Shown piece after piece: positions 22,886-30,076 of a stretch of 32,780 nucleotides of DNA; position 1 is the first letter of the stretch; each line of letters opens with the position of its first letter. The position numbers were made by a program, and so were the translations under genes. The notes under the pieces are model-generated. The model ran no database searches and was not told the origin of the DNA. It saw only the letters and a list, made by a program, of their open reading frames with translations. The stretch is from Thermoleophilia bacterium (GTDB taxonomy: Bacteria; Actinomycetota; Thermoleophilia; Gaiellales; JAICJC01): assembly GCA_025928655.1 (NCBI GenBank), contig JAICJC010000031.1, forward strand, positions 1 to 32,780. Direction: 5' to 3'.

Positions 22886-23608
22886 ATGGCAGTTCGCCGG
22901 GCGACGATCGCCGGGATTCCGGGATACGCGCGGATCGAAGGCTCGGGCCCGCCGCTCGTGCTCGTCCACGGGCTGGCGGTCTCGAGCCGGTACTTCGCGC
23001 CGCTCATCCGCGAGCTCGCGCGCACGCGCACCGTGGTCGCGCCCGACCTGCCCGGATACGGGCGCAGCGCGACGCCGCCGCGGCCGCTCGACATCCCCGA
23101 GCTCGCGGACGCGCTCGACGCGTGGCTCGAGCTGACCGGCGTCGCGCCGGTGCCGCTGGTCGCGAACTCCCTCGGCTGCCAGGTGGCGGTCGACCTGGCC
23201 CTGCGCCGCCCGGAGCGGGTCACCCGGCTCGTCCTCATGGGTCCGACGATGGACCCGTCCGCGCCGACGATCCTGCGCCAGGCGGTCAGGCTCGCGCTCG
23301 ACACCCTGCGGGAGCCCCCGGGACTCTGGCTCGCGGAGACGATCGACTACCTGCGGATGGGGCCGCGGCGCACGATCGCGACGGCGCGGCTGGCGCTGGC
23401 CGACCCGTTCGCGGAGAAGGCGAGCCGGCTTCCGCACCCCGCGCTCGTGGTCAGGAGCGGCCGCGACGCGATCGTCTCGCAGGAGTGGGCCGAGCGCGTC
23501 GCGCGGCTGCTACCCGACGGGCGCCTGGCGGTGATCCCGGGGGAGCCGCACGCGGCGCACTGGTCCGCGGCGGAGGAGGTCGCGCGGGTCGTCGAGGAAT
23601 TCCTCTAG
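22886..23608 (+). CDS. Alpha/beta hydrolase
   Basis: This 240-residue alpha/beta hydrolase has the oxyanion strand LVLVHGLAV (about 24-32), DLPGYGRS, nucleophile Ser95 in VANSLGCQV, Asp in VRSGRDAIVS and His in GEPHAAHWS. The nucleophile elbow reads A-N-S-L-G, so the first Gly of GxSxG is Ala, which is tolerated in some esterases. The substrate is unknown. GGAGGAGGG precedes the ATG by about 9 nt. Its last 99 bases overlap the end of the minus-strand hydrolase gene. Confidence 0.88.
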   Translation: MAVRRATIAGIPGYARIEGSGPPLVLVHGLAVSSRYFAPLIRELARTRTVVAPDLPGYGRSATPPRPLDIPELADALDAWLELTGVAPVPLVANSLGCQVAVDLALRRPERVTRLVLMGPTMDPSAPTILRQAVRLALDTLREPPGLWLAETIDYLRMGPRRTIATARLALADPFAEKASRLPHPALVVRSGRDAIVSQEWAERVARLLPDGRLAVIPGEPHAAHWSAAEEVARVVEEFL

Positions 23609-24259
23609 CGCCGCGGTGAACGCCCGCGGCCGCTCGAACATGGGCACGTGGCCGGTGCGGGGGAGGAGCACGAGGCAGGTCTGGGGGATCGCCCGCTGCC
23701 ATTCGCCCGCGAGTGCCGCCGGGACGAGCGGGTCGCGCTCCCCCCACACGAGCAACGTCGGCACGCGCACCTCTCGGGCCCGCTCGCGCACGTCCGCGCG
23801 CACGGCGTAGAGGGCGCCCCGCAGGAGCGACGCCGGGCCGGCGCGGAGCACGTCGGTGCCGAGCCGGCTCGCGAACCGCGGCCGGCTCGTCGCAAGCGCC
23901 GTCAGGAGCGGGAGGGCATACCCGGCCGGCCCGCGGCCGGCCGGGACTCCGACGGGTGAGACGAGGACGAGCGCCTCGACGGCCTCGGGGCGAGTCGCAG
24001 CCAGGCTCGTGGCCGCCGCGCCGCCGAGCGAATGGCCCACGAGGCACCCGGGCGGGAGGCCCGCGGCCTCCAGCCAGCGCGCGACCCAGTCCGCCGTCCC
24101 GTCCGGGCGCAGCGCCGCCCCGAACCGGGGGATGTCCACCATGTGGCATTCGTGCCGCCGCGCCAGGTCAGGCAGCGCCGGCTCCCACCAGCGCCACGAT
24201 CCGGCCAGGCCGTGGACGAGGATGAGCGGCGGCCCTTCGCCCGCGGCATGCCAGTGCAC
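23510..24259 (-). CDS. Alpha/beta hydrolase (second copy, opposite strand)
   Basis: This protein of about 249 residues has LILVHGLAGSWRWWEPAL, the nucleophile in LVGHSLGGAAAT, Asp in WGERDPLVP and His in RTGHVPMFE, so the catalytic triad is complete. The start is unclear. Homology-like sequence (VGGRLVHWHAAGEGPP) continues upstream to about 24301, but no ATG, GTG or TTG lies in frame there. GTG at 24259 is the only standard codon, and a CTG at 24319 overlapping the previous stop is the alternative. It may be coupled to the 64-aa gene upstream. The C-terminal 33 codons are antisense to the neighbouring hydrolase. Confidence 0.82.
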   Translation of the reverse strand: MHWHAAGEGPPLILVHGLAGSWRWWEPALPDLARRHECHMVDIPRFGAALRPDGTADWVARWLEAAGLPPGCLVGHSLGGAAATSLAATRPEAVEALVLVSPVGVPAGRGPAGYALPLLTALATSRPRFASRLGTDVLRAGPASLLRGALYAVRADVRERAREVRVPTLLVWGERDPLVPAALAGEWQRAIPQTCLVLLPRTGHVPMFERPRAFTAALEEFLDDPRDLLRRGPVRRVRLPRDHRQAPVG

Positions 24260-24315
24260 GAGCCGGCCGCCGACGCGCGCGCTGCAACACCGAGCCGATA
24301 CGCGAGAGCCCCGCC

Positions 24316-24510
24316 TCAGCGGCCCTCGTCCCCTCCGCCGCGGCCCTCCTTCGCGGCCTCGATCGCGCGCTCGGACTCCTCGCGGCGGGTGTCCTGCTCG
24401 AACTCGGGCATCGGCTCGTCCTGGGGCCGGCGCTGGTCGTAATGCTCGCGGATGTGCTCGTCCTTCCCGCTCTTCGGCCGGTCGGCCATCGAGCCGCCTT
24501 CGTCGGGCAT
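24316..24510 (-). CDS. Small acidic/basic hydrophilic protein (64 aa)
   Basis: This 64-residue protein is composed almost wholly of charged residues and Pro/Gly (KSGKDEHIREHYDQRRPQDE and EESERAIEAAKEGRGG). It has no hydrophobic core and is probably disordered or a single helix. AGGAGG lies 4-5 nt before the ATG at 24510. The function is unknown. It probably shares a transcript with the hydrolase that follows. Confidence 0.6.
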   Translation of the reverse strand: MPDEGGSMADRPKSGKDEHIREHYDQRRPQDEPMPEFEQDTRREESERAIEAAKEGRGGGDEGR

Positions 24511-24593
24511 TGTGCCTCCTCGTGGCTTGGTGGTTCAGTGCCCGGGCGATACCCTGCGCGGCCGCCCGCCGAACTGCGCGGCCCCGTCCGCGG

Positions 24594-24599
24594 TAGCGT
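24594..24599 (+). promoter_or_regulatory. Leaderless -10 element of the MFS gene
   Basis: TAGCGT, 7 nt before the ATG at 24607, with no Shine-Dalgarno sequence. Confidence 0.5.
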
Positions 24600-24606
24600 G
24601 CGGCGG

Positions 24607-25845
24607 ATGATCCCGGCCGAGACGTTCGGGCCGCTGCGCTCGGCCACATACAGGCAGTTCTTCATCGGCCAGCTGACGTCGGCGTTCGGCGACGGGATGG
24701 TGACCGTGGCGCTCGCCTTCGCCGTGCTGGACGTCACCGGGTCGACGGCGGCCCTGGGATGGGTGCTGGCAACCCGGTCGGGAGTCACGATCGCCGCGCT
24801 GCTCCTGGGCGGCGTGGTCGCCGACCGCTTCTCCCAGCGCCCCGTGATGGTCGCCGCGGACGTGCTCCGGTTCGCCAGCCAGGGGGTGCTCGCGGCCCTG
24901 CTCTTCACCGGCAGCGCACACCTGTGGCAGATCCTCGTCCTGTACGCGATCCACGGCGGGTGCAGCGGCTTCTTCTATCCGGCCGTCACCGGCCTCGCGC
25001 CCCAGCTCGTGCCGCGATCACAGCTGCAGCAGGCCAACGCGCTGCGGTGGGCCGCCGACGCCGCGGGCGGCGTGGTCGGGCCGGCGGCAGCAGGTGTGGT
25101 GCTCGCGGCGGCGTCGCCGGCGTGGGCGATCGCCGGCGACAGCGTGACCTTCGCCGTGAGCGCGGTGGCGCTCGCCCTGCTGTCCCTTCCGCCGACGATC
25201 CGTCCCGACGAGGCGCCGCTGCTGCGCCAGCTCGTGGAGGGATGGCAGGCGTTCTCGTCCCGTTCGTGGCTCTGGATCGCGAACATCCAGGCCGCCGCGA
25301 CGAACGCGCTCCTCGGTGCCCCCTTCTTCGTCGCCGGCCCGGTGATCGCGCGCGAGCACCTGGGCGGCGCCGCCCAATGGGGTCTGATCATCGCGGCGGG
25401 CGGCGTGGGGGAGTTGGCGGGCGGCGTGGCCGCGCTGCGGCTCCGGCCGCGCCGGCCGATGTTCGTCGCCGCGCTCCTCTTCGCCGGATTCGCCATCCCC
25501 GGCGCGCTGCTGGCCCTTGCGCTCCCGGCCTGGCTCGTCGCGGCCGCCTATCTGGCCGCGTCGGCCGGCGGGATCGCCGGGAACGTCTACTGGGAGACGA
25601 CGATTCAGGCGCGCGTGCCGGCCGAGCTCCTCTCCCGGGTAACGGCCTACGACTGGTTCTCGTCGCTCGTCGCGCAGCCGGCCGGCTTCGCCGTGGCCGG
25701 CATCCTGGTCGCGGACGCCGGCGCGACCCGGGGGCTCGCCATCATGATCGCCGCCGGCGCGGCCGTCTGCTTCGTCATCCCCTTCCTGGCGCCCGTGCGC
25801 CGGCTCGAGGCTCTCCCGGGAGGCGCCGCCGGTCTGCGACCATGA
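24607..25845 (+). CDS. MFS transporter (drug-exporter-like)
   Basis: This 412-residue inner-membrane carrier has about twelve hydrophobic helices and the MFS signature after helix 2 (GGVVADRFSQRPVMVAADVLR, about 76-96). It resembles the enterobactin-exporter/MFS_3 group (FFIGQLTSAFGDGMVTVALAFAVLD near the start). Such proteins usually expel small molecules using the proton gradient; the substrate is unknown. The frame is open from 24442, but homology begins at the ATG at 24607, which follows a TAGCGT element. The stop overlaps the next ATG by four bases (ATGA). Confidence 0.92.
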   Translation: MIPAETFGPLRSATYRQFFIGQLTSAFGDGMVTVALAFAVLDVTGSTAALGWVLATRSGVTIAALLLGGVVADRFSQRPVMVAADVLRFASQGVLAALLFTGSAHLWQILVLYAIHGGCSGFFYPAVTGLAPQLVPRSQLQQANALRWAADAAGGVVGPAAAGVVLAAASPAWAIAGDSVTFAVSAVALALLSLPPTIRPDEAPLLRQLVEGWQAFSSRSWLWIANIQAAATNALLGAPFFVAGPVIAREHLGGAAQWGLIIAAGGVGELAGGVAALRLRPRRPMFVAALLFAGFAIPGALLALALPAWLVAAAYLAASAGGIAGNVYWETTIQARVPAELLSRVTAYDWFSSLVAQPAGFAVAGILVADAGATRGLAIMIAAGAAVCFVIPFLAPVRRLEALPGGAAGLRP

Positions 25846-26273
25846 CACGCATGGCCGGAGTCGTCCGCCTCCTCACGGTCGCCGACCTGCACGAGCGGGC
25901 CGACCCGCATGAGCTCGCGGTGAGCGCCCGCCACGAAGCCGTGCTCGACGACGGCCGCCATGTGGTGCTGCTGGACGACCGCGGCTGGACCGAGGGCCTG
26001 AGGGGCGCCGGCCCGGACGCCGACATCTGGCAGGGCCTGTCGGAACGTCACATCGCCGAGACGGCGCGCGTCGTCGTGGGGCCGGACGAGCCGTTCGGCG
26101 GGCGCACCCAGCGCGACATGGAGGAGAGCCACTGGGCCTGGCTGGCCGCCAAGCTGGGCGCGGACGGCGTCGCCGTAGAGGCCGCGGAGCTTCGGCGCCT
26201 CCCTCACGACGTGGTTCTCGGCGACCGCTTGCGGGCGCGCCTGGGGGGCACCGGCCTCATCGGTCCGGCGTAG
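25842..26273 (+). CDS. Hypothetical protein (143 aa), coupled to the MFS gene
   Basis: This 143-residue soluble protein has strands such as HVVLLDDRGWTEGLRG and a Trp-rich ESHWAWLAAKLGADGV helix, with a Leu/Arg-rich end. I do not recognise it. Its ATG overlaps the MFS stop as ATGA, so it is translated with the transporter; an ATG at 25851 is also possible. Confidence 0.7.
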   Translation: MTRMAGVVRLLTVADLHERADPHELAVSARHEAVLDDGRHVVLLDDRGWTEGLRGAGPDADIWQGLSERHIAETARVVVGPDEPFGGRTQRDMEESHWAWLAAKLGADGVAVEAAELRRLPHDVVLGDRLRARLGGTGLIGPA

Positions 26274-26317
26274 CGATCTCCACCTGGATGGGGAGGCGGG
26301 GAGCCGCCGGATTTGCC

Positions 26318-26323
26318 GATAAT
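26318..26323 (+). promoter_or_regulatory. -10 element before the 67-aa gene
   Basis: GATAAT, one base from TATAAT, lies 7 nt before the ATG at 26331 in an otherwise GC-rich gap. Confidence 0.45.
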
Positions 26324-26330
26324 TGAGAAG

Positions 26331-26534
26331 ATGTCCCAGGACTCCGACACCGGCCCGGTGCTCGCATTCGAGCTCCAGGCGCGCTACGCGCCCGGCGAGA
26401 CGTGGATCACGCTCGACGTGTGCAGCTCGCGTATGGTCGCGGTCGAGGAGGCCCTGTTCCACCGCGACGCCTGGGGCCGGGCGCCGGCCGAGGTGCGCGT
26501 TCTCGCTGTCCACGGCGGACGGCGGGCCGCATGA
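26331..26534 (+). CDS. Small hypothetical protein (67 aa), coupled to PilZ
   Basis: This 67-residue acidic protein has alternating strand-like segments (VLAFELQARYAPG, TWITLDVCSSRMVAVEEALFH). I do not recognise it. Its stop overlaps the ATG of the PilZ gene (ATGA), so the two are made together. It may act with the PilZ protein, which is inference from coupling only. GATAAT 7 nt upstream favours the ATG at 26331 over the TTG at 26313. Confidence 0.65.
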   Translation: MSQDSDTGPVLAFELQARYAPGETWITLDVCSSRMVAVEEALFHRDAWGRAPAEVRVLAVHGGRRAA

Positions 26535-26902
26535 ACCGGCGCCGGCACGTGCGGGTCGAGTGCGACTGGGCCGTCACCGCGGTCGGGATCGAGCTGACGG
26601 GTCGCGAGACGCGGTTCGACGCCAGGGTCCGCAACGCCTCGACGAGCGGCCTCTTCCTCGAGGCCGAGGTGGCGGCGAACCTCGCGGTCGACAAGCCGCT
26701 TCGGATCGTCCTGCCCGGCGGCGTGGGTGAGGTCGAGGCGGTCGTGCGCCGCTTCCTCGAGCACGGCGGCGACGGGTCGAACACCACCCGGTGGGGCGTC
26801 GAGTTCACCGAGCTCGACCTCGCGCAGCGCGCCCACCTGGCCCGGCTGATCTTCACGGCGGCGCGCCAGGCCGCCGACACCGAGGACGCGCGGGCCGCAT
26901 AG
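26531..26902 (+). CDS. PilZ-domain protein, probable c-di-GMP receptor
   Basis: This 123-residue protein is one PilZ domain. It has the N-terminal RxxxR-type stretch RRRHVRVECDWAV and the second c-di-GMP motif N-x-S-x-x-G in VRNASTSGLFLEA (about residues 35-47). Beta strands and a terminal helix follow (WGVEFTELDLAQRAHLARLI). Both ligand motifs are intact, so binding of cyclic di-GMP is likely. It lacks an output domain and would act by binding a partner. The gene is co-translated with the 67-aa protein. Confidence 0.88.
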   Translation: MNRRRHVRVECDWAVTAVGIELTGRETRFDARVRNASTSGLFLEAEVAANLAVDKPLRIVLPGGVGEVEAVVRRFLEHGGDGSNTTRWGVEFTELDLAQRAHLARLIFTAARQAADTEDARAA

Positions 26903-26933
26903 GCGCCTCCCGCCCGCGCCGGCCGGCGGAGAA

Positions 26934-27302
26934 TCAGGCGCCGAGGGCCCTTCCTGCAGCGACGCCGAGCGAGAGGGCGACGAGCCCGGCGACGACCGAG
27001 AGCACGGGAAGCGCGACGCCCGTCGCGTACCGGCCGGTGTCGAGCGCGTGGTACATCTGGGCCACGAGCGTCGAGAAGGTCGTGAAGGCGGCCAGGAACC
27101 CGACGCCCAGGACGATTCGCATCCGCCCGCCGGGGTGGACGCCCATGACGAGCCCGAGCAGCAGCGACCCCCCGACATTCACCGCCAGCGTCACGTACAC
27201 CTGGTGGTGCGGCTCGAGACGGTCACCCGCGTAGTAGTCGAGGGCGTACCGCGCGAACGCGCCCGCGCCGCCGGCAAGTGCGACCGCCAATCCCGTGGGC
27301 AT
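26934..27302 (-). CDS. crcB: Fluoride channel CrcB/Fluc
   Basis: This 122-residue membrane protein has four helices and the family motifs GGAGAFARYALD (about 11-22), NVGGSLLLG (about 42-50), and the GFLAAFTTFST stretch near 68-78 that lines the ion path. It works as a dual-topology dimer that lets fluoride leave the cytoplasm. A single gene suggests a homodimer. The start at 27302 is fixed by GGAG 6 nt upstream and by a fluoride riboswitch that ends there. Confidence 0.95.
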   Translation of the reverse strand: MPTGLAVALAGGAGAFARYALDYYAGDRLEPHHQVYVTLAVNVGGSLLLGLVMGVHPGGRMRIVLGVGFLAAFTTFSTLVAQMYHALDTGRYATGVALPVLSVVAGLVALSLGVAAGRALGA

Positions 27303-27306
27303 ATCC

Positions 27307-27366
27307 GGCTCCCATCGTCCCAGGAGCCATCAGCCGGATCGGCGGTTCATGGCGAGCTCCATCGCC
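27307..27366 (-). promoter_or_regulatory. Fluoride (crcB) riboswitch controlling translation
   Basis: The minus-strand leader opens GGCGATGGAGCTCGCCATGA and continues ACCGCC, then GGCTGATGGCTCCT, matching the fluoride riboswitch core (GGCGAUGG, CGCCAU, AACCGC, GAUGGCUCCU). The 3' part of the aptamer (GGCTCC, 27323-27328) can pair with GGGAGCC (27307-27313), which holds the Shine-Dalgarno of crcB. Fluoride binding would keep GGCTCC in the aptamer and free the ribosome site. No T tract is present, so control is probably translational. Confidence 0.9.
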
Positions 27367-27372
27367 GCGCGC

Positions 27373-27378
27373 AGTCTA
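27373..27378 (-). promoter_or_regulatory. -10 element of the crcB leader
   Basis: TAGACT on the minus strand, 6 nt before GGCGATGG, so transcription would begin at the first bases of the aptamer. Confidence 0.55.
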
Positions 27379-27495
27379 TCCACCCCTGCTCCAGCGCAGG
27401 CCGGCTCGCGAGCGACCAGCCCATCGTGGTCGGGCCGACGGGGCGTGGCGGCGGCCCGCCTCGCGGCGACCGGCGCCGTTAGGTCCGCCTTAGGC

Positions 27496-27501
27496 TATGC
27501 T
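27496..27501 (+). promoter_or_regulatory. Leaderless -10 element of the iron-permease gene
   Basis: TATGCT, 6 nt before the GTG at 27508, with no Shine-Dalgarno sequence. Confidence 0.55.
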
Positions 27502-27507
27502 CGGGCC

Positions 27508-28518
27508 GTGAGCTTGAGGGTCATCCAGAGCCGCAACCGGTGGCTCGTGATCGGGGTGCTGGTGACGTTCCTCGTCGCGGTCTTCGTCGCCCAGGCGGCC
27601 GCGGGCGGGGTGAACGACCCGACCGACCCCACCACGCGGATGAGCCACAGCGCGGTCATCTTCGACAGCGCGCTGCTGGTCTTCCGCGAGGGGCTGGAGG
27701 CGATCCTGGTGCTGGCGGCCTTCACGGCCAGCTTCATGGGCTCGAACCAGCCGCTGCGGCGGCCGGTCGGCGCCGGTGCCACGCTGGGGATCGCCGCCAC
27801 GGTGGTCACATGGTTCGTCGTCGTGGCGGCCATCGGGCGGCTCGGGCTGGGCGCCCTGCAGCTGCAGGCCGCGACCGGCCTGGCCGCGCTGCTCGTGCTG
27901 ATGATCGTCCTGAACTGGTTCTTCCACCGCGTCTACTGGACGGGCTGGATCTCGAGCCACAACCGCGCCCGCAAGCGGCTCATGAGCGGGACGGGCCCGA
28001 ACGCGCGACGCAACCTGATGCTCGGCCTGGCCGGGCTCGGCTTTGCGAGCGTCTACCGCGAGGGCTTCGAGGTGGTGCTCTTCCTGCAGTCGCTGCGCCT
28101 GCGCTACGGCACCGCCACGGTGCTCGAGGGCGTCGCCATCGCCGCGGTGCTGATCGCCGCGGTGGGAGCGCTCACCTTCATCGCCCATCACCGCATCCCG
28201 TACAAGCGGATGCTGGTCTCGACCGGCGTCCTGATCGGGATCGTGTTCGTCGGGATGGTGGGGGAGACGGTGCAGGAGTGGCAGCTGGCCGGCTGGCTCC
28301 CGACGACCGCGGTCGGCATCCACATCCCGGGCTGGGTCGGCACCTGGCTCGCAACCTTCCCCACCGCGGAGGGCCTGATCCTCCAGGGGCTCGCGCTCGC
28401 CTTCGTCGTCGGCTCGTACCTGATCGCCGAAGAGCTGCGCTACCGGCGGCCGGCGCGCCGGGGTGCCCGCACGGCGAGGCGGCTCGACTCCCCGCCGGAC
28501 GCCGCGAGCGCGGCCTAG
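27508..28518 (+). CDS. FTR1-family iron permease
   Basis: This 336-residue membrane protein has about eight helices and two REGLE-type motifs: FREGLEAIL at residues 59-67 and YREGFEVVLFLQ near 184. Family members move ferric iron (FTR1, EfeU) after ferroxidation. The second motif reads REGFE instead of REGLE. No EfeO- or EfeB-like partner gene is adjacent. The N-terminal helix (about 12-32) precedes a short Asp/Pro-rich loop. The frame is open from 27295, but the GTG at 27508 follows TATGCT by 6 nt and opens the conserved part. It is divergent from crcB. Confidence 0.9.
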   Translation: MSLRVIQSRNRWLVIGVLVTFLVAVFVAQAAAGGVNDPTDPTTRMSHSAVIFDSALLVFREGLEAILVLAAFTASFMGSNQPLRRPVGAGATLGIAATVVTWFVVVAAIGRLGLGALQLQAATGLAALLVLMIVLNWFFHRVYWTGWISSHNRARKRLMSGTGPNARRNLMLGLAGLGFASVYREGFEVVLFLQSLRLRYGTATVLEGVAIAAVLIAAVGALTFIAHHRIPYKRMLVSTGVLIGIVFVGMVGETVQEWQLAGWLPTTAVGIHIPGWVGTWLATFPTAEGLILQGLALAFVVGSYLIAEELRYRRPARRGARTARRLDSPPDAASAA

Positions 28519-29113
28519 CCTCCCGTCCGCGCGCCACCGGAGCGGCGATGCGGCGGCATGGTGCCGCGGGCGCCGTTCGCGCCCACTCGGCACCCCCCGA
28601 GGGGTCACGCCCGAAGGACACCGGCGGAACGACGCCCGCGACGGTTCAAGTCTCCCCCGAATGTCGCCACATGGCAATATTTGGCAGGCAATTTTTCAGC
28701 GACAACCGGCCGGTGCCGCGGCCTCCACGCGACACCGACCGGTCCCGGCCGAGAGGCCCGTGGAGCGGTGCGGGCCCACACCGGCGACGGCCTCCGCGAA
28801 CTTCCGGCCCGAACCTCGGCCCGACCCAGTAGGCCGCACCCTCCCTGGCCCGGCCGGAACATGAGAGCGTCCTCGTCGGATGCCCGTCCCGCTCGCTACC
28901 TCTCAGCCTCGCACGTGACCGTACATGTTCCGCACGGGCTGTCCAGGCATGGTATGAACCGTCTTTACACAATACTTGCGAACGGTCGAGCGGCCCATTG
29001 GGCCTCGGAGCGCCAGGCGCCGCGATCGTCAGCCAGCCGGTGTCCGATGCCGGCGCTACGATCGTGGGGCAGCATCCGGAGGGTGGCGTCAAGACTGATG
29101 AGGAGGCTCGAGG
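28519..29113. other. Long intergenic region with AT-rich islands, no gene seen
   Basis: About 595 nt lie between the iron permease and a small secreted gene. A hairpin GCGGCA/TGCCGC follows the permease stop closely. At 28662-28704 an AT-rich stretch contains two GGCAAT copies inside a TGTCGC/GCGACA inverted repeat. A second AT-rich patch at 28921-28990 contains GACCGT and ACGGTC arms. TACGAT (29057-29062) and AGGAGG (29101-29106) serve the next gene. Open frames across it are Arg/Pro-rich and unconvincing. Confidence 0.5.
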
Positions 29114-29515
29114 ATGCGACGCTTCGGATTGATCGCCGTCACCGTGGTGGCGGCCCTGACGCAGGCGACGACCGGCTCCGCCGCGGTCATGCTGAAACAC
29201 AACGGGTCGCATTTCTACTCCCGGACGATCCCGAAGCCGTGCTTCGCGCGCCCGATGGGGCCGAAATTCCCCCGGCGGTTGGCGATGGGCTGCAACTGTC
29301 CGCGCGGCCACGTCGTGCCGAAGGCCCCGTCGACGACCTACCGCTTCGCGATCCCGGCCGGGACGCACTTCACCTTCCAGGTCGCATGGGGCGGGAACCA
29401 CAAGCCGCGGGTGACGACGAGCCAGGCCGGCCCGTGGTCGTACATCAAGGTGCGGGGCCCGCGCCACTGCGCCGTCCTGAGCCAGGTGGTCTCGGTGACG
29501 GCGGCGCCCGGCTGA
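29114..29515 (+). CDS. Small secreted protein with four cysteines (133 aa)
   Basis: This 133-residue protein has a signal peptide (about 1-23, ending TGSA) and a basic beta-rich mature part. Its four Cys residues (KPCFARP, MGCNCPRGH, RHCAVL) could form two disulfides. I do not recognise a family. AGGAGG lies 7 nt before the ATG and TACGAT about 50 nt upstream is a likely -10, so it is a separate transcription unit. Confidence 0.75.
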   Translation: MRRFGLIAVTVVAALTQATTGSAAVMLKHNGSHFYSRTIPKPCFARPMGPKFPRRLAMGCNCPRGHVVPKAPSTTYRFAIPAGTHFTFQVAWGGNHKPRVTTSQAGPWSYIKVRGPRHCAVLSQVVSVTAAPG

Positions 29516-29551
29516 GCCCGGCGCGGCCTCGGGGGGCAGGGGCCGCCCGGG

Positions 29552-29557
29552 TAGAAT
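29552..29557 (+). promoter_or_regulatory. -10 element before the phosphatidyltransferase gene
   Basis: TAGAAT, 9 nt before the GTG at 29567, with no Shine-Dalgarno sequence, consistent with a leaderless start. Confidence 0.5.
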
Positions 29558-29566
29558 CTGGCCTTA

Positions 29567-30076
29567 GTGTTGAGGCCGATTGCCAACGTGCTGACCGCGG
29601 TGCGGCTCGCGGCCGTGATCCCGTTCGCCGTGCTGCTCGCCGCTGCCGGGCACGATCCCAGCTGGCCGGCGGCGCTCATCTTCGCCGCGGCCTCGCTGAC
29701 CGATTTTCTCGACGGGTACCTGGCCCGCCACACCGACCGCCCGTCCCGTTTCGGCCGCATCGCCGACCCGCTGGCCGACCGGCTCCTGATCAACATGGCG
29801 CTCGTGCTGCTCTGGTACGAGGGCCGGCTGCCCTGGTGGCTGGCGCTGCCGGTGCTCCTGCGCGACGTCTGGCTCATGCTGCTCTTCCGCCTCCGGCACA
29901 TGGGCTCGCGCGTGGCCGTCAACATGACCGGGAAGACCGCGACGGCCGTGATCATGGTGTCGCTGGCCCTGCTCATGGTCACCACGGCGCCGTGGCCGCA
30001 GGTGCTCTTCGGCGCTGGCCTCGTGCTCTCGCTCGCGGCCGGCGCGCGCTACACGCGCAAGGTGAGTGAGGCGTAG
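29567..30076 (+). CDS. CDP-alcohol phosphatidyltransferase
   Basis: This 169-residue membrane enzyme carries the complete family motif DGx2ARx8Gx3Dx3D in FLDGYLARHTDRPSRFG and RIADPLADR (about 48-72). The Asp residues bind two metal ions and the last Asp is catalytic. Four or five further hydrophobic helices are visible. It condenses CDP-diacylglycerol with an alcohol such as glycerol-3-phosphate or inositol phosphate. Length is close to phosphatidylglycerophosphate synthase, but the acceptor cannot be decided. The stop is directly followed by the ATG of the nucleotidyltransferase fusion, so they are co-transcribed. Confidence 0.9.
   Translation: MLRPIANVLTAVRLAAVIPFAVLLAAAGHDPSWPAALIFAAASLTDFLDGYLARHTDRPSRFGRIADPLADRLLINMALVLLWYEGRLPWWLALPVLLRDVWLMLLFRLRHMGSRVAVNMTGKTATAVIMVSLALLMVTTAPWPQVLFGAGLVLSLAAGARYTRKVSEA

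Noticed and set aside
24259-24319. CTG at 24319 as start of the minus-strand hydrolase
   Set aside because: CTG starts are rare. It is kept as an alternative because homology does extend upstream of the GTG.
28640-28665. T-arm-like GGTTCAAGTCTCC suggesting a tRNA fragment
   Set aside because: The flanking bases do not form a T stem and no other tRNA arm is present.
28463-28864. Possible gene after the iron permease
   Set aside because: The product is Arg/Pro/Ser-rich without a start signal and overlaps the end of the permease.
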